This document shows positions 43,517 through 53,700 of a stretch of 64,000 nucleotides of DNA, one piece after another. This DNA comes from Clostridia bacterium (GTDB lineage: Bacteria > Bacillota > Clostridia > UMGS1883): NCBI GenBank assembly GCA_017505525.1, contig JAFVPB010000021.1, forward strand, positions 1 to 64,000. Direction: 5' to 3'. The translations under genes were made by a program, and so were the position numbers. Positions within the stretch are counted from its first letter, which is position 1. Each line of letters starts with the position of its first letter. Under the pieces are notes generated by a model that saw nothing but the letters and a program-made list of their open reading frames with translations, was not told the DNA's origin and ran no database searches.

Positions 43517-44443
43517 ATGAAAAAGATATTTATCGACGGTAAGGCTGGCACAACGGGATTAAGAATATACGAACGCCTTGAAAAAAGAGCGGATATCGAA
43601 ATTCTTACTCTTTCAGAAGAAAAAAGAAAAGATCCCGAAGCACGAAGAGAAATGCTCAACAGTGCCGATGTGGTGTTCCTTTGCCTTCCCGACAGTGCGG
43701 CTATAGAATCTGTGGGAATGATAGAAAACGAAAACACAGTTGTAATCGATACCTCAACCGCTCACAGAACAAATCCCGATTGGATGTATGGCTTTCCCGA
43801 GCTTTTTGCGGGAAACGAAGAAAAAATTAAAAATTCAAAACGACTTGCAGTGCCGGGCTGCCACGCAAGCGGATTTATAGCGCTTGTTACTCCGCTTATT
43901 GAAAAGGGAATTCTTTCGCGCGATGCACTTCTCACGTGCCACTCAATAACAGGCTACAGCGGTGGCGGAAAGAAAATGATAGCACAGTACGAAGAAGAAA
44001 AAACAGAGCTTCTTGAAGCTCCGCGCCAGTATGCTTTAGGGCAGATGCACAAGCATCTTAAAGAAATGAAAAGTATTACAGGCCTTGAAAACGAGCCGAT
44101 TTTCTGCCCCATTGTTTCTGATTTTTACAGCGGTATGGCAGTAACGGTGCCGATATTTAAAAGTATGCTCGAATTTGGCGGAATTGAAGAAATTAAAAAT
44201 ATTTATAAAGAAAAGTACAACACATCCATCGTCAGCTACATTGACGAGGCGGATGACGACGGAATGTACAGTGCGGCAAAGCTTTCAGGAAAAGACAATA
44301 TGGAAATTTCCGTATTCGGAAATGAAGAGAGAATTCTTTTAACGGCCCGCTACGATAACCTTGGAAAAGGCGCATCGGGTGCGGCAGTTGAAATTTTAAA
44401 TATAGTGCTTGGAACAAATAAAGAAACAGGCTTAGAATTGTGA
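43517..44443 (+). CDS. argC: N-acetyl-gamma-glutamyl-phosphate reductase, short type
   Basis: This 308-residue NADPH-dependent enzyme is the third step of arginine synthesis. The Rossmann loop is IFIDGKAGTTGLRIYERL and the catalytic Cys is in LAVPGCHASGFIALV (about residue 115). THSITGYSGGGKKM-type sequence (CHSITGYSGGGKKM) is conserved. At 308 residues it belongs to the shorter ArgC class (type 2) rather than the ~340-residue Bacillus form. It is the first gene of argCJBDF. Confidence 0.94.
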   Translation: MKKIFIDGKAGTTGLRIYERLEKRADIEILTLSEEKRKDPEARREMLNSADVVFLCLPDSAAIESVGMIENENTVVIDTSTAHRTNPDWMYGFPELFAGNEEKIKNSKRLAVPGCHASGFIALVTPLIEKGILSRDALLTCHSITGYSGGGKKMIAQYEEEKTELLEAPRQYALGQMHKHLKEMKSITGLENEPIFCPIVSDFYSGMAVTVPIFKSMLEFGGIEEIKNIYKEKYNTSIVSYIDEADDDGMYSAAKLSGKDNMEISVFGNEERILLTARYDNLGKGASGAAVEILNIVLGTNKETGLEL

Positions 44444-44453
44444 GGATAAAGAA

Positions 44454-45665
44454 ATGGATATTATAAAAGGCGGAGTTTGTGCTCCGAAAGGATTTACGGC
44501 AAATGGTGTTCACTGCGGAATACGCAAAAACAGAACAAAGAGGGATATCGCTCTTATCTACAGCGAAAAAAAGGCGAGCGCAGCGGCAGTATATACAACA
44601 AATCTTGTTAAGGGCGCGCCTCTTACGGTTACTAAAAACAATATAGCCGACGGAAAGGCACAGGCAATTGTATGCAACAGCGGAAATGCAAATACCTGTA
44701 ATGCAAACGGCATCGAAATAGCTGAAAAAATGTGTGCTGTAACGGCTAAGCATCTTAATATAAAAAGTGATGATATAGTAGTTGCATCAACAGGCGTTAT
44801 CGGGCAGGAGCTTAGTATTGAGCCTATTGAAAATTCTATGGCAGAGCTTTGTGCGGGCCTTGGAGACCACAGTGATTTTGCCGCAGAAGGTATTATGACA
44901 ACCGACGTGGCTAAAAAAGAGATTGCAGTGAGCTTCACAATTGGCGGCAAGGAATGCCGCATCGGCGGAATAGCAAAGGGTTCGGGTATGATTCATCCAA
45001 ATATGGCAACAATGCATGTGTTTATCACAACCGACTGTGCTATTTCAAGCGAAATGCTTCAGAAAGCTCTTAGTGAGGATATAACTAAAACTTTTAATAT
45101 GATAAGCATTGACGGAGATACCTCCACAAACGATATGGTAACAGTGCTTGCAAACGGTATGGCGGAAAACGAGGAAATCACCTCTGCGGGAGAAGATTTC
45201 AATGAATTTTGCAAAGCACTCAACACCGTAACAGTTTATCTTTGCAGATGTATTGCAGGCGATGGCGAGGGCGCAACAAAGCTGCTTGAATGCACTGTAA
45301 GCGGAGCAGATAAAGAAGAAACTGCAAAAACGGTTGCAAGGTCTGTTATATGCTCTTCTCTTACAAAAGCGGCAATGTTTGGCGCCGATGCAAACTGGGG
45401 CAGAGTGCTTTGTGCAATCGGCTACAGCGGAGCAGAGATTGATGTTAATAAAGTTGACGTGGCATTTTCTTCGCCTAAGGGCACAATCGATGTTTGTAAA
45501 AATGGCTCGGGCGTAGATTTTTCAGAAGAAAAGGCTAAGGAAATACTTCTTGAAAAAGAAATAAACATTATTGTTAATCTTAATTCGGGAAGCGAAAAGG
45601 CAGTTGCCTGGGGATGCGACCTTACCTATGATTACGTAAAAATCAACGGCGACTACCGTACTTGA
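44454..45665 (+). CDS. argJ: Bifunctional glutamate N-acetyltransferase / amino-acid acetyltransferase
   Basis: This 403-residue ArgJ transfers the acetyl group from N-acetylornithine to glutamate, recycling it; many forms also use acetyl-CoA. The self-cleavage site is in AEGIMTTDVAKKE, with Thr near residue 150 becoming the nucleophile of the beta subunit. Other blocks are CNSGNANTCNA, GGIAKGSGMIHPNMATMHVF and GADANWGRVLCAIGYSG. No argA or argE is present, in keeping with the cyclic pathway. Confidence 0.95.
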   Translation: MDIIKGGVCAPKGFTANGVHCGIRKNRTKRDIALIYSEKKASAAAVYTTNLVKGAPLTVTKNNIADGKAQAIVCNSGNANTCNANGIEIAEKMCAVTAKHLNIKSDDIVVASTGVIGQELSIEPIENSMAELCAGLGDHSDFAAEGIMTTDVAKKEIAVSFTIGGKECRIGGIAKGSGMIHPNMATMHVFITTDCAISSEMLQKALSEDITKTFNMISIDGDTSTNDMVTVLANGMAENEEITSAGEDFNEFCKALNTVTVYLCRCIAGDGEGATKLLECTVSGADKEETAKTVARSVICSSLTKAAMFGADANWGRVLCAIGYSGAEIDVNKVDVAFSSPKGTIDVCKNGSGVDFSEEKAKEILLEKEINIIVNLNSGSEKAVAWGCDLTYDYVKINGDYRT

Positions 45666-45679
45666 TGGAGGAAAGAGCT

Positions 45680-46534
45680 ATGAATATATCAAATGCAGAC
45701 AGGGCAGAAATACTTGTACATGCACTGCCGTACATACAGAAATACACAGGAAAAATACTTGTTGTTAAATATGGCGGAAACGCTATGATAAACGAAACTC
45801 TTAAGGATTCGGTTGTGCACGATATTGTGCTTCTGAATTTAATAGGAGTAAAAGTTGTGCTTGTTCATGGCGGTGGCCCCGAAATAACTGAAATGCTTAG
45901 TAAAATAGGCAAGAAAACACAGTTTGTAGATGGCCTTCGTGTAACCGACAGAGAAACCGTTGATGTGGCACAGATGGTGCTTGCGGGCAAAATCAATAAA
46001 ACGCTTGTTAATCTGATTGAGTGCTGCGGCGGTAAATCTATGGGTCTTTCGGGAATCGACGGACATATGATTAAATCAAGCGTGAAAGACGAGCGCCTTG
46101 GTTTTGTGGGAAATATTGAAGAGGTTAATCCACAGCCCGTTTTAGATGTGCTTGAAAAGGGATATATCCCCGTAGTTTCAACAATCGGCTGCGATGATGA
46201 GGGTAATGTTTACAACATTAACGCCGATACCGCAGCGGCAGAGCTTGCGGCGGCACTCGGTGCGGAAAGCCTTATTTCACTTACCGATATTTCAGGCCTT
46301 TTGATGGATAAAGATGATCCAAGCACCCTGATTTCGCAAGTTACGATTAAAGAAACGGAAGAACTTATAGAAAAAGGCATTATATCAGAGGGAATGATTC
46401 CCAAGGTTGAATGCTGCACAAATGCAATCAAAAAGGGCGTTAAGCGTGTGTTTATAATCGACGGACGCGTGCCCCATTCAATACTTATTGAAACACTTAC
46501 CAATGAGGGTATAGGAACAATGTTTGAGGAGTAA
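45680..46534 (+). CDS. argB: Acetylglutamate kinase
   Basis: This 284-residue amino-acid kinase phosphorylates N-acetylglutamate. Conserved features are ILVVKYGGNAM (about residues 25-35), VVLVHGGGPEITEML, and YNINADTAAAELAAALGAE for nucleotide binding. I place the start at ATG 45680, eight bases after GGAGG; the ORF extends upstream to 45662 inside argJ. An arginine-feedback region is not obvious from the sequence. Confidence 0.95.
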   Translation: MNISNADRAEILVHALPYIQKYTGKILVVKYGGNAMINETLKDSVVHDIVLLNLIGVKVVLVHGGGPEITEMLSKIGKKTQFVDGLRVTDRETVDVAQMVLAGKINKTLVNLIECCGGKSMGLSGIDGHMIKSSVKDERLGFVGNIEEVNPQPVLDVLEKGYIPVVSTIGCDDEGNVYNINADTAAAELAAALGAESLISLTDISGLLMDKDDPSTLISQVTIKETEELIEKGIISEGMIPKVECCTNAIKKGVKRVFIIDGRVPHSILIETLTNEGIGTMFEE

Positions 46535-46539
46535 GAATA

Positions 46540-47700
46540 ATGAACGTTTTTGAACTTGACAAAGAATATGTTGCCCCAACCTATGGGCGTTTCCCGCTTA
46601 ACATAGTTAAGGGAAAGGGAGCAATTGCGCTGGACTGTGATGGAAAAGAATATATCGACCTTGGAAGCGGTATAGCGGTAAACAGCTTTGGGTTTGCTGA
46701 CAGCGAATGGATTGATGCGGTAACAAAGCAGCTCCACCTTTTTCAGCACACATCAAACCTCTACTACACAGAGCCGTGCGCGCTTTTAGCAAAGATGCTT
46801 TGCGACCGCACAGGGATGAAAAAGGTGTTTTTCTCTAACTCAGGTGCAGAGGCAAACGAAACTGCAATCAAGGTTGCAAGAAAATACGGATGCGAAAATT
46901 TAGGCAAGGATTATTACAATATAATCACTCTTAAAAACAGCTTCCACGGAAGAACACACACCACTCTTGCGGCAACGGGGCAGGATGCTTTTCACGAGCA
47001 CTTTCTTCCTTTAACCGAGGGCTTTATATACTGCGAAGCAGATGAAAATGAAGTTGAAAAGGCGCTTAAGGAAAACAAGGTTTGCGCTATAATGTTTGAA
47101 ATTGTGCGCGGAGAGGGCGGCGTGCTTCCGCTTGAAAGCAGCTTTGTGAAAAAGCTTTCGGAATTTTCTGAAAAATACAACGTGCTTTTAGTTGTTGACG
47201 AGGTGCAAACAGGTAATGGCAGAACGGGAATGCTTTATAGCTATATGCACTATGGCATCACGCCCGATGTTGTTACAACTGCAAAAGGACTTGCGGGCGG
47301 ACTTCCTATCGGTGCTACAATGCTTGGAGAAAAGGTTGAAAATATTTTTGCTCCTGGTCTTAACGGCTCCACTTTCGGCGGTAACCCCGTAAGCTGCGCA
47401 GGTGCAGTGAACATTATCAATAGAATCGACGATGCTCTTTTAAAAGAAGTAAGAGAAAAGAGCGAATATATATTCAAAACTCTTGAAAATGCCGAGGGCG
47501 TTGAAAGCGTTACAGGGCTTGGACTTATGATTGGTATTAAAACAAAGAAAGAAGCTAAAGCCGTTGTAAATGAATGTATGGAAAGAGGGGTGCTTGTGCT
47601 TACCGCGAAAGACAAGGTAAGGCTTCTTCCTCCGCTTAATATTCCTTTTGATGTTCTGAAAAAGGCGATAGATGTAATTATAGATGTTTGTAAGGAGTAA
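46540..47700 (+). CDS. argD: Acetylornithine aminotransferase
   Basis: This 386-residue class III PLP aminotransferase makes N-acetylornithine from the semialdehyde and glutamate. Landmarks are YIDLGSGIAVNSFGF, FFSNSGAEANETAIKVAR, VDEVQTGNGRTGMLYSYMHY, and the PLP lysine in VVTTAKGLAGGLPIGATML (about residue 247). It follows argB by five bases. Confidence 0.94.
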   Translation: MNVFELDKEYVAPTYGRFPLNIVKGKGAIALDCDGKEYIDLGSGIAVNSFGFADSEWIDAVTKQLHLFQHTSNLYYTEPCALLAKMLCDRTGMKKVFFSNSGAEANETAIKVARKYGCENLGKDYYNIITLKNSFHGRTHTTLAATGQDAFHEHFLPLTEGFIYCEADENEVEKALKENKVCAIMFEIVRGEGGVLPLESSFVKKLSEFSEKYNVLLVVDEVQTGNGRTGMLYSYMHYGITPDVVTTAKGLAGGLPIGATMLGEKVENIFAPGLNGSTFGGNPVSCAGAVNIINRIDDALLKEVREKSEYIFKTLENAEGVESVTGLGLMIGIKTKKEAKAVVNECMERGVLVLTAKDKVRLLPPLNIPFDVLKKAIDVIIDVCKE

Positions 47701-47705
47701 AGAAA

Positions 47706-48695
47706 ATGGATTTTAAAGGCAGAGATTTTTTAAAGCTTCTTGATTTTACAAGCGAAGAAATTCTTGCGCTTATAGATTCAGCGGCAGATTTTAAGGATAA
47801 GAAAAAGAATGGCATTCCTCACAGACTTTGCGAGGGGAAAAATATGGCGCTTATTTTTGAGAAGACAAGTACAAGAACGCGCTGCAGCTTCGAGGTTGCC
47901 GCACGCGACCTGGGAATGGGCGTAACATATCTCGACCCGACGGGCTCGCAGATAGGCAAAAAAGAAAGCATTGCCGATACGGCACGCGTGCTCAGTTCTA
48001 TATATGATGCGATTGAATACCGCGGATACGGACAAACGATTGTGGAAGAGCTTGCAAAGTATTCTAAAGTTCCCGTTATGAATGGTTTAACAGATGAATT
48101 TCATCCCACGCAGATTCTTGCAGATATGCTTACAATCCGCGAAAAATTTGGCTATTTAAAGGGCATAAACTTTGTTTATATGGGAGATGCCCGTTTTAAT
48201 ATGGGCAATTCACTTATGGTGGGTTGTGCGAAAATGGGCGTTAATTTCACGGCTTGCTGCCCCGAAAAATATTTCCCTGATAAGAATCTTATTGCTGAAT
48301 GTGAAAAGATTGCAAAGGAAACGGGAAGCACTTTAAGATTTGAAACAAATCCGCTTGTTGCCGTTAAAGATGCCGATGTAATCTACACCGATGTGTGGGT
48401 TTCAATGGGCGAGCCTGTTGAGGTGTGGAAAGAAAGAATTGAAGAATTATCACCCTATCAGGTGAATTCTGATTTGATGAAAGCCACAGGCAAAAAAGAA
48501 ACAGTGTTTATGCACTGCCTGCCCGCCTACCACGATATGAACACACAGGTTGGGCGCGAAATGGGAGAAAAATTTGGCAGAGATTCTATGGAGGTTACAA
48601 ACGAGGTGTTTGAAAGCGAACAATCTATCGTCTTCCAGGAAGCAGAAAACAGAATGCATACCATAAAAGCAGTAATTGCCGCAACAGTAGGGTAA
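47706..48695 (+). CDS. argF: Ornithine carbamoyltransferase
   Basis: This 329-residue enzyme joins ornithine and carbamoyl phosphate to citrulline. The carbamoyl-phosphate motif is FEKTSTRTRCSFEVAARDLG (about residues 51-70). Ornithine-binding segments are FMHCLPAYHDMN and DVWVSMGEP. It is the last gene of the operon; argG and argH are not in the window. Its carbamoyl phosphate would come from CarAB, of which only carB is nearby. Confidence 0.95.
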   Translation: MDFKGRDFLKLLDFTSEEILALIDSAADFKDKKKNGIPHRLCEGKNMALIFEKTSTRTRCSFEVAARDLGMGVTYLDPTGSQIGKKESIADTARVLSSIYDAIEYRGYGQTIVEELAKYSKVPVMNGLTDEFHPTQILADMLTIREKFGYLKGINFVYMGDARFNMGNSLMVGCAKMGVNFTACCPEKYFPDKNLIAECEKIAKETGSTLRFETNPLVAVKDADVIYTDVWVSMGEPVEVWKERIEELSPYQVNSDLMKATGKKETVFMHCLPAYHDMNTQVGREMGEKFGRDSMEVTNEVFESEQSIVFQEAENRMHTIKAVIAATVG

Positions 48696-48703
48696 GGAAT
48701 GTT

Positions 48704-48739
48704 GAGTACCTTTCAATAATACAGGAAAGGTACTCTTTT
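48704..48739 (+). terminator. Terminator of the arg operon
   Basis: The perfect 11-bp stem GAGTACCTTTC (48704-48714) with GAAAGGTACTC (48725-48735) is followed by TTTTG. Confidence 0.85.
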
Positions 48740-48778
48740 GGCATAATAGCTCCTAAAGGGTAGTTTAAATGCTAAAAA

Positions 48779-48830
48779 GGCTCCCTTGTGTAAAGGGAGC
48801 TGGCAAACCGAAGGTTTGACTGAGGGATTG
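48779..48830 (+). repeat. Left inverted repeat of the DUF559 unit
   Basis: A ~52-bp repeat made of two hairpins, CTCCCTTGTGTAAAGGGAG and AAACCGAAGGTTT, ends in GAGGGATTG. Its inverse lies at 49203-49251. Confidence 0.75.
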
Positions 48831-48857
48831 ATTCTTGCCATAATGAGAGGGATTGTA

Positions 48858-49220
48858 ATGGACTATAAACATAACAAGGAAATTGTGCCACTTGCAAAAG
48901 CACTCCGAAAAAATATGACAAAAGAGGAAAAACACCTTTGGTATGATTTTTTAAAAGAATATCCTATCCGATTTATAAGGCAGAAAGTTATAGGAAAATA
49001 TATCGTTGATTTTTATTGCGCAAAAGCAAAGCTTGTTATAGAATTAGATGGATCACAGCATTATGAAAATAAAGAAATGGTAAAAGATTCTGCAAGAACA
49101 GAGTTTTTAAAGCAATATGGATTGAAAGTTATAAGAATATCAAATCTTGATATAAATAAAAACTTTGAGGGAGCATGCGTATTTATTGATAATGAAGTAA
49201 AGCAATCCCTCCACCGCTAA
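48858..49220 (+). CDS. DUF559 (Vsr-like) endonuclease-domain protein
   Basis: This 120-residue protein of the DUF559 family has a small PD-(D/E)XK/Vsr-like nuclease fold. Family landmarks are LRKNMTKEEKHLWYDFL, RFIRQKVIGKYIVDFYCAKA with the likely catalytic Asp, and VIELDGSQHY with the Glu-Asp pair. The start is ATG 48858 with GAGAGGG upstream. The upstream in-frame extension lies within the left inverted repeat and is unlikely to be translated. The stop codon falls within the right repeat. It lies alone between the arg and pyr operons. The function is unknown; the repeat-bounded layout suggests a mobile unit. Confidence 0.85.
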   Translation: MDYKHNKEIVPLAKALRKNMTKEEKHLWYDFLKEYPIRFIRQKVIGKYIVDFYCAKAKLVIELDGSQHYENKEMVKDSARTEFLKQYGLKVIRISNLDINKNFEGACVFIDNEVKQSLHR

Positions 49221-49251
49221 AGCGGTCCCCCTCCCTTTGCACAAGGGAGGC
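49203..49251 (-). repeat. Right inverted repeat of the DUF559 unit
   Basis: About 49 bp run from CAATCCCTC to GGGAGGC and are the inverse of the left repeat. Two hairpins are evident, ACCGCTAAAGCGGT and CTCCCTTTGCACAAGGGAG. The latter is followed by CTTTTTTATT and can double as a terminator. Confidence 0.75.
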
Positions 49252-49333
49252 TTTTTTATTAAATTCTCCTGATATTTGATGATTTCTGTGCTAATCTCAA
49301 CAAAAATAAAATTGCAAGTAAGTGTATAATCTC

Positions 49334-49362
49334 TTGACATATCACTCGTTTTATGGTATTAT
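49334..49362 (+). promoter_or_regulatory. Promoter of the pyr operon
   Basis: TTGACA (49334-49339) and TATTAT (49357-49362) have a 17-base spacer, placing transcription start near 49369 and giving a leader of about 150 bases. Confidence 0.85.
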
Positions 49363-49379
49363 AATCAAGATAAATCTTT

Positions 49380-49482
49380 AATTCGGTACAGAGATATCGA
49401 CAAGATGACAAATAGCTTTATGGAACGATGTTCCTGTGTTTTGCTATGCCATCAGTCTGCCGATATCGGCAGACTGTTTTTT
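49380..49482 (+). promoter_or_regulatory. PyrR-type transcription attenuator
   Basis: The leader contains a binding hairpin TCGGTA-CAGAGA-TATCGA (49383-49400), whose loop matches the conserved PyrR-bound loop. It is followed by a terminator CAGTCTGCCGAT/ATCGGCAGACTG (49453-49476) with six T. The alternative antiterminator pairs GATATCG (49393-49399) with CGATATC (49461-49467), plus GATG/CATC, ATAGC/GCTAT and GGAAC/GTTCC. The first pair cannot coexist with either the binding hairpin or the terminator. PyrR with UMP would stabilise the hairpin and stop transcription. The pyrR gene is not in the window. Confidence 0.85.
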
Positions 49483-49517
49483 GTTTAGTTTAAAGCATCT
49501 GATTATAGGAGGATATT

Positions 49518-50705
49518 ATGAATTACAAAATGAACGATACAGTTAAGACTATTATAAAAAATTCGGTATCTGAATCGGATGTATTTTGTCGTTTAGATAA
49601 TTATTTTGTTTTCCCGGCATTCGCTGATGTTCATGTGCATTTGCGAGAACCGGGCTTTTTTTATAAAGAAACGGTAAAAACAGGAACAAGGGCATCGGCA
49701 AAGGGTGGCTACGGCGCGGTATGTTCTATGCCAAACCTTAACCCTGTGCCTGATTCGGTGGAAAATATCAATTTGCAAATTGATGCCATAGAAAAAACGG
49801 CAGTGATAAATGTTTATCCGTATGCTTCAATCACAAAGAAGCAAATGGGAGAAGAGCTTTCCGATATGGAAGCTTTAGCGCCTTTGTGTATCGCCTTTTC
49901 GGATGATGGCAGGGGAGTGCAAAATGAAGATATGATGCGCGAGGCGATGCTTAAAGCAAAAAGCCTTGGGAAAATGATAGTGGCGCACTGCGAGGATAAC
50001 TCGCTTTTAAACGGCGGATATATTCACGACGGAGAATATGCAAGATTAAACAATCACAGAGGTATTTCAAGCGAAAGCGAATGGAAGCCGATAGAACGCG
50101 ATATCGCTCTTTTAAGGGAAACGGGAGCAAGCTACCATGTGTGCCACGTTTCAACAAAGGAAAGCGTGGAGCTTATACGAAAAGCCAAAAAAGAGGGGCT
50201 TGATATAACGTGTGAAACAGGGCCACACTACCTTATATTAAACGATATGGATCTTCGCGACGAGGGCAGATTTAAAATGAATCCGCCAATAAGAGCGGAA
50301 GAAGACCGCCTCGCACTTATCGAGGGAATAAAAGACGGCACAATCGATATGATAGCAACCGACCATGCACCTCACAGTGCTGAGGAAAAGGCGAAAGGAT
50401 TGAAAGACAGCCTTATGGGAATTGTGGGAATAGAAACGGCTTTCCCGCTTCTATACACACATCTTGTGAAAAAAGGCGTAATAACTCTTGAAAAGCTGAT
50501 AGAGTTGATGAGCATTAATCCAAGAAAACGCTTTAATCTTCCGCTGAACAACGATTACTGCGTGTGGGATTTGGATGAAAAGTATATAATAGACCCTGAA
50601 AAGTTCCTGTCGAAAGGAAGAAGCACTCCTTTCGAGGGCTGGGAGGTTTACGGAAAGCATATACTAACAATCATAAACGGACAAGTATTAGAATTGGAGG
50701 AATAA
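49518..50705 (+). CDS. pyrC: Dihydroorotase
   Basis: This 395-residue class I dihydroorotase cyclises carbamoyl aspartate to dihydroorotate. The metal-binding motif is FADVHVHLREPGF (about residues 35-47), with further ligands in HVCHVSTKES and IATDHAPHSAEEK. The N-terminal beta-sandwich part is shorter than in Bacillus PyrC (about 428 residues). It opens the pyr operon where carA would commonly precede carB. Confidence 0.94.
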   Translation: MNYKMNDTVKTIIKNSVSESDVFCRLDNYFVFPAFADVHVHLREPGFFYKETVKTGTRASAKGGYGAVCSMPNLNPVPDSVENINLQIDAIEKTAVINVYPYASITKKQMGEELSDMEALAPLCIAFSDDGRGVQNEDMMREAMLKAKSLGKMIVAHCEDNSLLNGGYIHDGEYARLNNHRGISSESEWKPIERDIALLRETGASYHVCHVSTKESVELIRKAKKEGLDITCETGPHYLILNDMDLRDEGRFKMNPPIRAEEDRLALIEGIKDGTIDMIATDHAPHSAEEKAKGLKDSLMGIVGIETAFPLLYTHLVKKGVITLEKLIELMSINPRKRFNLPLNNDYCVWDLDEKYIIDPEKFLSKGRSTPFEGWEVYGKHILTIINGQVLELEE

Positions 50706-50708
50706 AAA

Positions 50709-53700
50709 ATGGCTAAAAGAACAGATATTAAAAAGGTATTGATAATCGGCTCGGGCCCTATTATAATTGGCCAGGCAGCAGAATTCGACTATGCGGGAAC
50801 ACAGGCCTGCTTAGCACTTAAAGAAGAAGGGTACGAGGTTATTCTTGCCAATTCAAACCCCGCAACAATTATGACGGATACAACTATTGCAGATAAGGTT
50901 TATATGGAGCCTTTAACTCTTGAATACGTTGCAAAAATCATCCGTTACGAGCGCCCCGATGCAATCGTGCCGGGTATAGGCGGACAAACAGGCCTTAACC
51001 TTGCAATGCAGCTTCAGAAAAAAGGCGTTCTGGAAGAGTGCGGAGTAGAGCTTTTGGGAACAAGCAGCGAAAGTATCGAGCGCGCAGAAGACCGCGAGCT
51101 TTTTAAAGAGCTTTGCCAGTCGATTGGCGAGCCCGTAATTCCATCGGAAATCACATACTCGCTTGAGGAAGCAAGAGAAGCAGCTAAGAAAATCGGCTAT
51201 CCCGTTGTTTTAAGACCTGCCTTCACACTTGGCGGCACAGGCGGCGGCTTTGCCGATAACGAAGAAGAGCTTATCGAAATCGGTACAAATGCATTCAAGC
51301 TTTCTCCTGTTCATCAGGTGCTTATAGAAAAGAGCGTTAAAGGATATAAGGAAATCGAGTTTGAGGTTATGCGCGATTCCACAGGCAAGGCAATAACCAT
51401 CTGCGGTATGGAAAATATCGACCCTGTTGGCGTTCACACAGGCGACTCTATCGTTGTAGCACCTATTATGACGCTTAACGATCACGACCTTAAAATGCTT
51501 AACGACAGTGCAATAAAGCTTATTTCCGAGCTTAAGATTGCAGGCGGATGTAACGTGCAGTTTGCACTCAACCCATATTCTTCCGAGTATTATTTAATCG
51601 AGGTTAACCCCCGCGTTTCACGTTCTTCTGCACTTGCTTCAAAGGCAAGCGGCTATCCTATTGCAAAGGTAACTGCAAAAATCGCAGTAGGAATGAGCCT
51701 TGATGAAATCGAAATTGCAAACACAACTGCAGCATTCGAGCCAAGACTTGACTATGTAATCACAAAGTTCCCACGCTTCCCGTTTGATAAGTTCACAACT
51801 GCAACAAACAAGCTCGGCACACAGATGAAAGCAACGGGCGAGGTTATGGGAATAGGAACAAATCTTGCAGAATCAATGCTTAAAGCGGCACGCTCGCTTG
51901 AAGTTGGCGTTTCACATCTTTATGTTTCGAAGTTTGATAAAATGTCGGCAGAGGAAATGCTTGATTATATTAAGGAATTTAAATCGGATAACCTTTTTGC
52001 AATTGCAGAGCTTTTCTCACGCGGAGTAACAGTTGAAGAAATTCACAAGATAACGGCTATTACGCCTTACTTCCTTGAAACAATCAAAGAAATCGTTGAT
52101 TTTGAAGAGGTTGTTAAGAGTAAGCCTTTCGACCTTGAAATTCTTACAGAAGCTAAGAAAATGGGCTTCAGCGACCAGTATGTTGCTCGCCTCTGGAAAA
52201 CGGATGAAAATGCCGTATGGAATTTCAGAAAAGATAACAAGCTTTATCCCGTTTATAAAATGGTTGATACCTGCCACACAAATGCATACATCCCATATTT
52301 CTATTCAACATATCAGGGCGAAAACGAAAGCCGCGATTCAGAAAAGAAAAAGATTGTTGTGCTTGGTGCAGGTCCTATCCGTATCGGTCAGGGCGTAGAG
52401 TTCGACTATTCAACAGTTCACGCAGTACAGACAATTAAAAAATCGGGCTACGAAGCTATTATAGTAAACAACAACCCCGAAACAGTTTCAACAGACTACA
52501 CAACTGCAGATAAGCTCTATTTCGAGCCTCTTACCACAGAAGATGTTATGAACATTATCGAGCTTGAAAAGCCCGAGGGCATTGTGGCATCTCTTGGCGG
52601 ACAGACGGCAATTAACCTTGCAGAGCCGCTTATGAAGCGCGGAGTTAAGATTATCGGCACAGATTGCGAAGCTATTGAACGCGCAGAAAACAGAGATGCT
52701 TTTGAAAAAATTCTTAAAGAGCTTAATATCCCTCAGCCGCAGGGTAAGGCAGTTACAAATATAGAAGACGGTATAAAAGCGGCAGCTGAAATCGGATACC
52801 CCGTACTTGTGCGCCCAAGCTTCGTTCTTGGCGGACGTGCAATGCAGATTGTTGGTAACGAAGAAAGCCTTAAGCACTACTTAAAGAATGCCGTTGAAAT
52901 CGATGCAGACAAGCCAGTGCTTGTAGATAAATATATTGTGGGTAAAGAGGTAGAGGTTGATGCCATCTGCGACGGTGTGAACGTGTTCGTTCCCGGCATT
53001 ATGGAGCTTGTTGAAAGAACAGGTATCCACAGTGGCGACTCGATAAGCGTTTACCCTACATTCAGCATTTCCGACAAGGTTAAGGGAACGATCCTTGAAT
53101 ATGCGAAAAAGCTTGGTATAGGAATTGGTATTGTAGGCCTTTACAACATTCAGTTTATCGTTGATAAAGATGACAACGTGTATATTATCGAGGTTAACCC
53201 CCGTTCTTCAAGAACAGTGCCGTTCCTTTCAAAGGCAACGGGATATAGCCTTGCCGATATTGCAACAGAGGTTATCTTAGGTAAGAGCCTCAGAGAGCAG
53301 GGAATATTCAGCATCTATCCAGAAGAAAAGAAACGCTGGTATGTAAAGGTGCCCGTATTCTCATTCAATAAGCTTCGCGGACTTGATGCTTACCTTTCGC
53401 CCGAAATGAAATCAACGGGAGAGGCAATCGGCTATGATGATGAGCTTACAAGAGCACTCTATAAAGCACTTCAGGCTTCGGGAATGAAGCTGCAGAACTA
53501 CGGAACAGTGCTTGTTACAGTTGCAGACAAGGATAAGGAAGAGGCGCTCCCGCTTATAAGAAGATTCTATAACCTCGGCTTCAACATTCAGGCAACCGAG
53601 GGAACAGGTAAGTTCCTTATCGAAAACGGAATAAGAAGCCACATTCTTCAGAAAATCAGCAGCGAAAGCGATGAAATTCCGCGTGCTATCCGTCAGGGAC

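Noticed and set aside
44454-45665. Alternative-frame reading frames across the arg, his and pyr operons on both strands
   Set aside because: They lie opposite or out of frame to clear enzyme genes with full motifs, and lack ribosome sites.
48786-48857. N-terminal extension of the DUF559 protein starting at 48786
   Set aside because: It translates the left inverted repeat; the ATG at 48858 has a proper ribosome site and matches the family start.
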